Notes under the pieces: model-generated
The model's database searches: none
What the model saw: only the letters and a program-made list of their open reading frames with translations
What the model was told of the DNA's origin: nothing
Part shown: positions 5,799 through 6,596 of the stretch, piece by piece
Numbering within the stretch: position 1 is the stretch's first letter
Layout: each line of letters begins with the position of its first letter
Program-made: the position numbers and the translations under genes
DNA from: Lysobacterales bacterium
GTDB lineage: Bacteria > Pseudomonadota > Gammaproteobacteria > Xanthomonadales > SZUA-36
Assembly: GCA_013213875.1 (NCBI GenBank)
Contig: JABSSV010000424.1
Coordinates: 1-6,596, forward strand
DNA: 6,596 nt
Direction: 5' to 3'

Positions 5799-6596
5799 CG
5801 CCGGGGGTTTCAAGGTCGCCAGGGAGGAATCCGATGCTTCCGTCATGACCGCATCATGCAGGCGCCGGGCCCCGCGCAGTGCCTTGGTAAATGCGTTGGG
5901 AAAACGCTCACGCCAGGCGTCAAAACCGTGCGTCGCATCGAGGTCCTGAATAAAAACAAAATCTCTTTCCCAACGATAACCCCACTGCTCTAACAGGGCC
6001 ACCATCTCATCGATACCGGGCTGAATAGCCTGCGCCTCCACCCCTTGCGCCCCGTTATCGAGATAGAAGAAAACCGGTCGACGCTGCGTGCCGTGACGGG
6101 CCACAAACCAGGGAATCGCATCGAAGCCAGCAAAGTCGCCCACGCCGCCGGCGATGCTGAATGCAGGAGAGAACGCCATCACCGCACCAAATTGGTCCGC
6201 ATGCTCCCAGGCGGTAGCCAGCGCCATAAGTCCGCCCATGGCGGCGCCACCGAGCACGGTGTTTTCACGACCCGGGCGAACGCGATAGCGGCTCTCGATC
6301 AGGGGTTTAACCGTGTGCACGACGAAGTTCATGTAGGCCTGACCGCGGACACTTTCGGGGGTGAATTCTTCCAGCCGGTGCTCATCGCCGTGATAGATGC
6401 CAACCACGATAACCGGCTCAACGGTTTGCTCGCGAATCAGTTTGTCCATAGCCTCGTCAATCCCCAGGGCCCGGCCGCCAGCAGCGGTGGCCGGGTCGAA
6501 CAAATCCTGCCCGTCATTGAGATAGAGCACGGGGTAGTTGAGTTGCGGTCGCTGGTCATAAAAACGGGGCAGCCACACCACCAGATCACGGGACAG
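5772..6596 (-). CDS. Esterase-fold protein (PF00756 type), 5'-partial, likely lacking its catalytic serine
   Basis: The frame is open from the right edge (the first visible residues, LSRDLVVWLP, already belong to the fold) to TGA at 5774-5772, giving 274 residues; the N-terminus lies outside. A GTG at 6581 is internal and not a start. YPVLYLNDGQDLFDP (visible residues 21-35) and GLMALATAWEHADQFGAVMAFSP are typical of the alpha/beta-hydrolase family that includes Fes-like and antigen 85-like esterases. The nucleophile elbow, normally Gly-x-Ser-x-Gly-Gly, reads G117-A118-A119-M120-G121-G122, so alanine (GCC, 6242-6240) replaces serine. The C-terminal His223 in ATHGFDAWRERF fits the catalytic histidine. 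The acid position after YLDNG (178-182) is unclear. The tail is low-complexity Pro/Ala/Ser. It may be a non-catalytic relative. It is convergent with the TonB operon. Confidence 0.8.
   Translation of the reverse strand: MSRDLVVWLPRFYDQRPQLNYPVLYLNDGQDLFDPATAAGGRALGIDEAMDKLIREQTVEPVIVVGIYHGDEHRLEEFTPESVRGQAYMNFVVHTVKPLIESRYRVRPGRENTVLGGAAMGGLMALATAWEHADQFGAVMAFSPAFSIAGGVGDFAGFDAIPWFVARHGTQRRPVFFYLDNGAQGVEAQAIQPGIDEMVALLEQWGYRWERDFVFIQDLDATHGFDAWRERFPNAFTKALRGARRLHDAVMTEASDSSLATLKPPAPASASAGR

Noticed and set aside
6579..6581. GTG as the start of the esterase-like gene
   Set aside because: The frame stays open to the window edge and the preceding residues LSRDL fit the conserved first strand of the family, so the gene starts beyond the window.
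5772..6596. A siderophore (Fes-like) esterase working with the TonB operon
   Set aside because: The fold is related and the neighbour is suggestive, but the gene is convergent, shares no promoter with the operon, and lacks the nucleophile serine, so the link is not supported.

Overview
The window looks like chromosomal DNA from a GC-rich gammaproteobacterium, probably a marine or free-living one. This rests on the gene set and order: DUF3450, TtpC, ExbB, ExbD, TonB, TPR protein. That order is the signature of the TonB2/TtpC-type energy-transduction locus known from Vibrio and relatives. I cannot assign an order or genus from the sequence alone.

Layout. Positions 1-201 hold the 3' end of an N-formylglutamate amidohydrolase-family gene on the + strand. 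Positions 202-487 are non-coding. They hold a T-run, a two-tier inverted repeat, an 11-bp direct repeat and a plausible sigma-70 promoter at 407-435. From 488 to 5685 six + strand genes are packed with gaps of at most 44 nt: a periplasmic DUF3450 coiled-coil protein, TtpC (an ExbB-like channel protein with a long periplasmic domain), ExbB, ExbD, TonB and a secreted TPR protein. A symmetric A/T-flanked hairpin (5716-5744) ends the operon and can also serve the convergent gene. From 5772 to the right edge a partial - strand gene encodes an esterase-fold (PF00756-type) protein whose nucleophile serine appears to be alanine.

How the genes work together. ExbB and ExbD form the inner-membrane proton-driven motor that energises TonB, which spans the periplasm and acts on TonB-dependent outer-membrane transporters. 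TtpC is a second MotA/TolQ/ExbB-type subunit needed by TonB2 systems in Vibrio. The DUF3450 and TPR proteins are both predicted to be periplasmic and are the least understood members. Reading the proteins side by side, the periplasmic part of TtpC resembles the DUF3450 protein encoded just before it, so TtpC looks like a DUF3450-type domain joined to an ExbB channel. Both channel paralogues also lack the transmembrane glutamate of the classical E. coli ExbB TM3. An 11-bp hairpin sits in the only sizeable gap of the operon, between exbB and exbD. The two flanking genes show no clear functional link to the operon.
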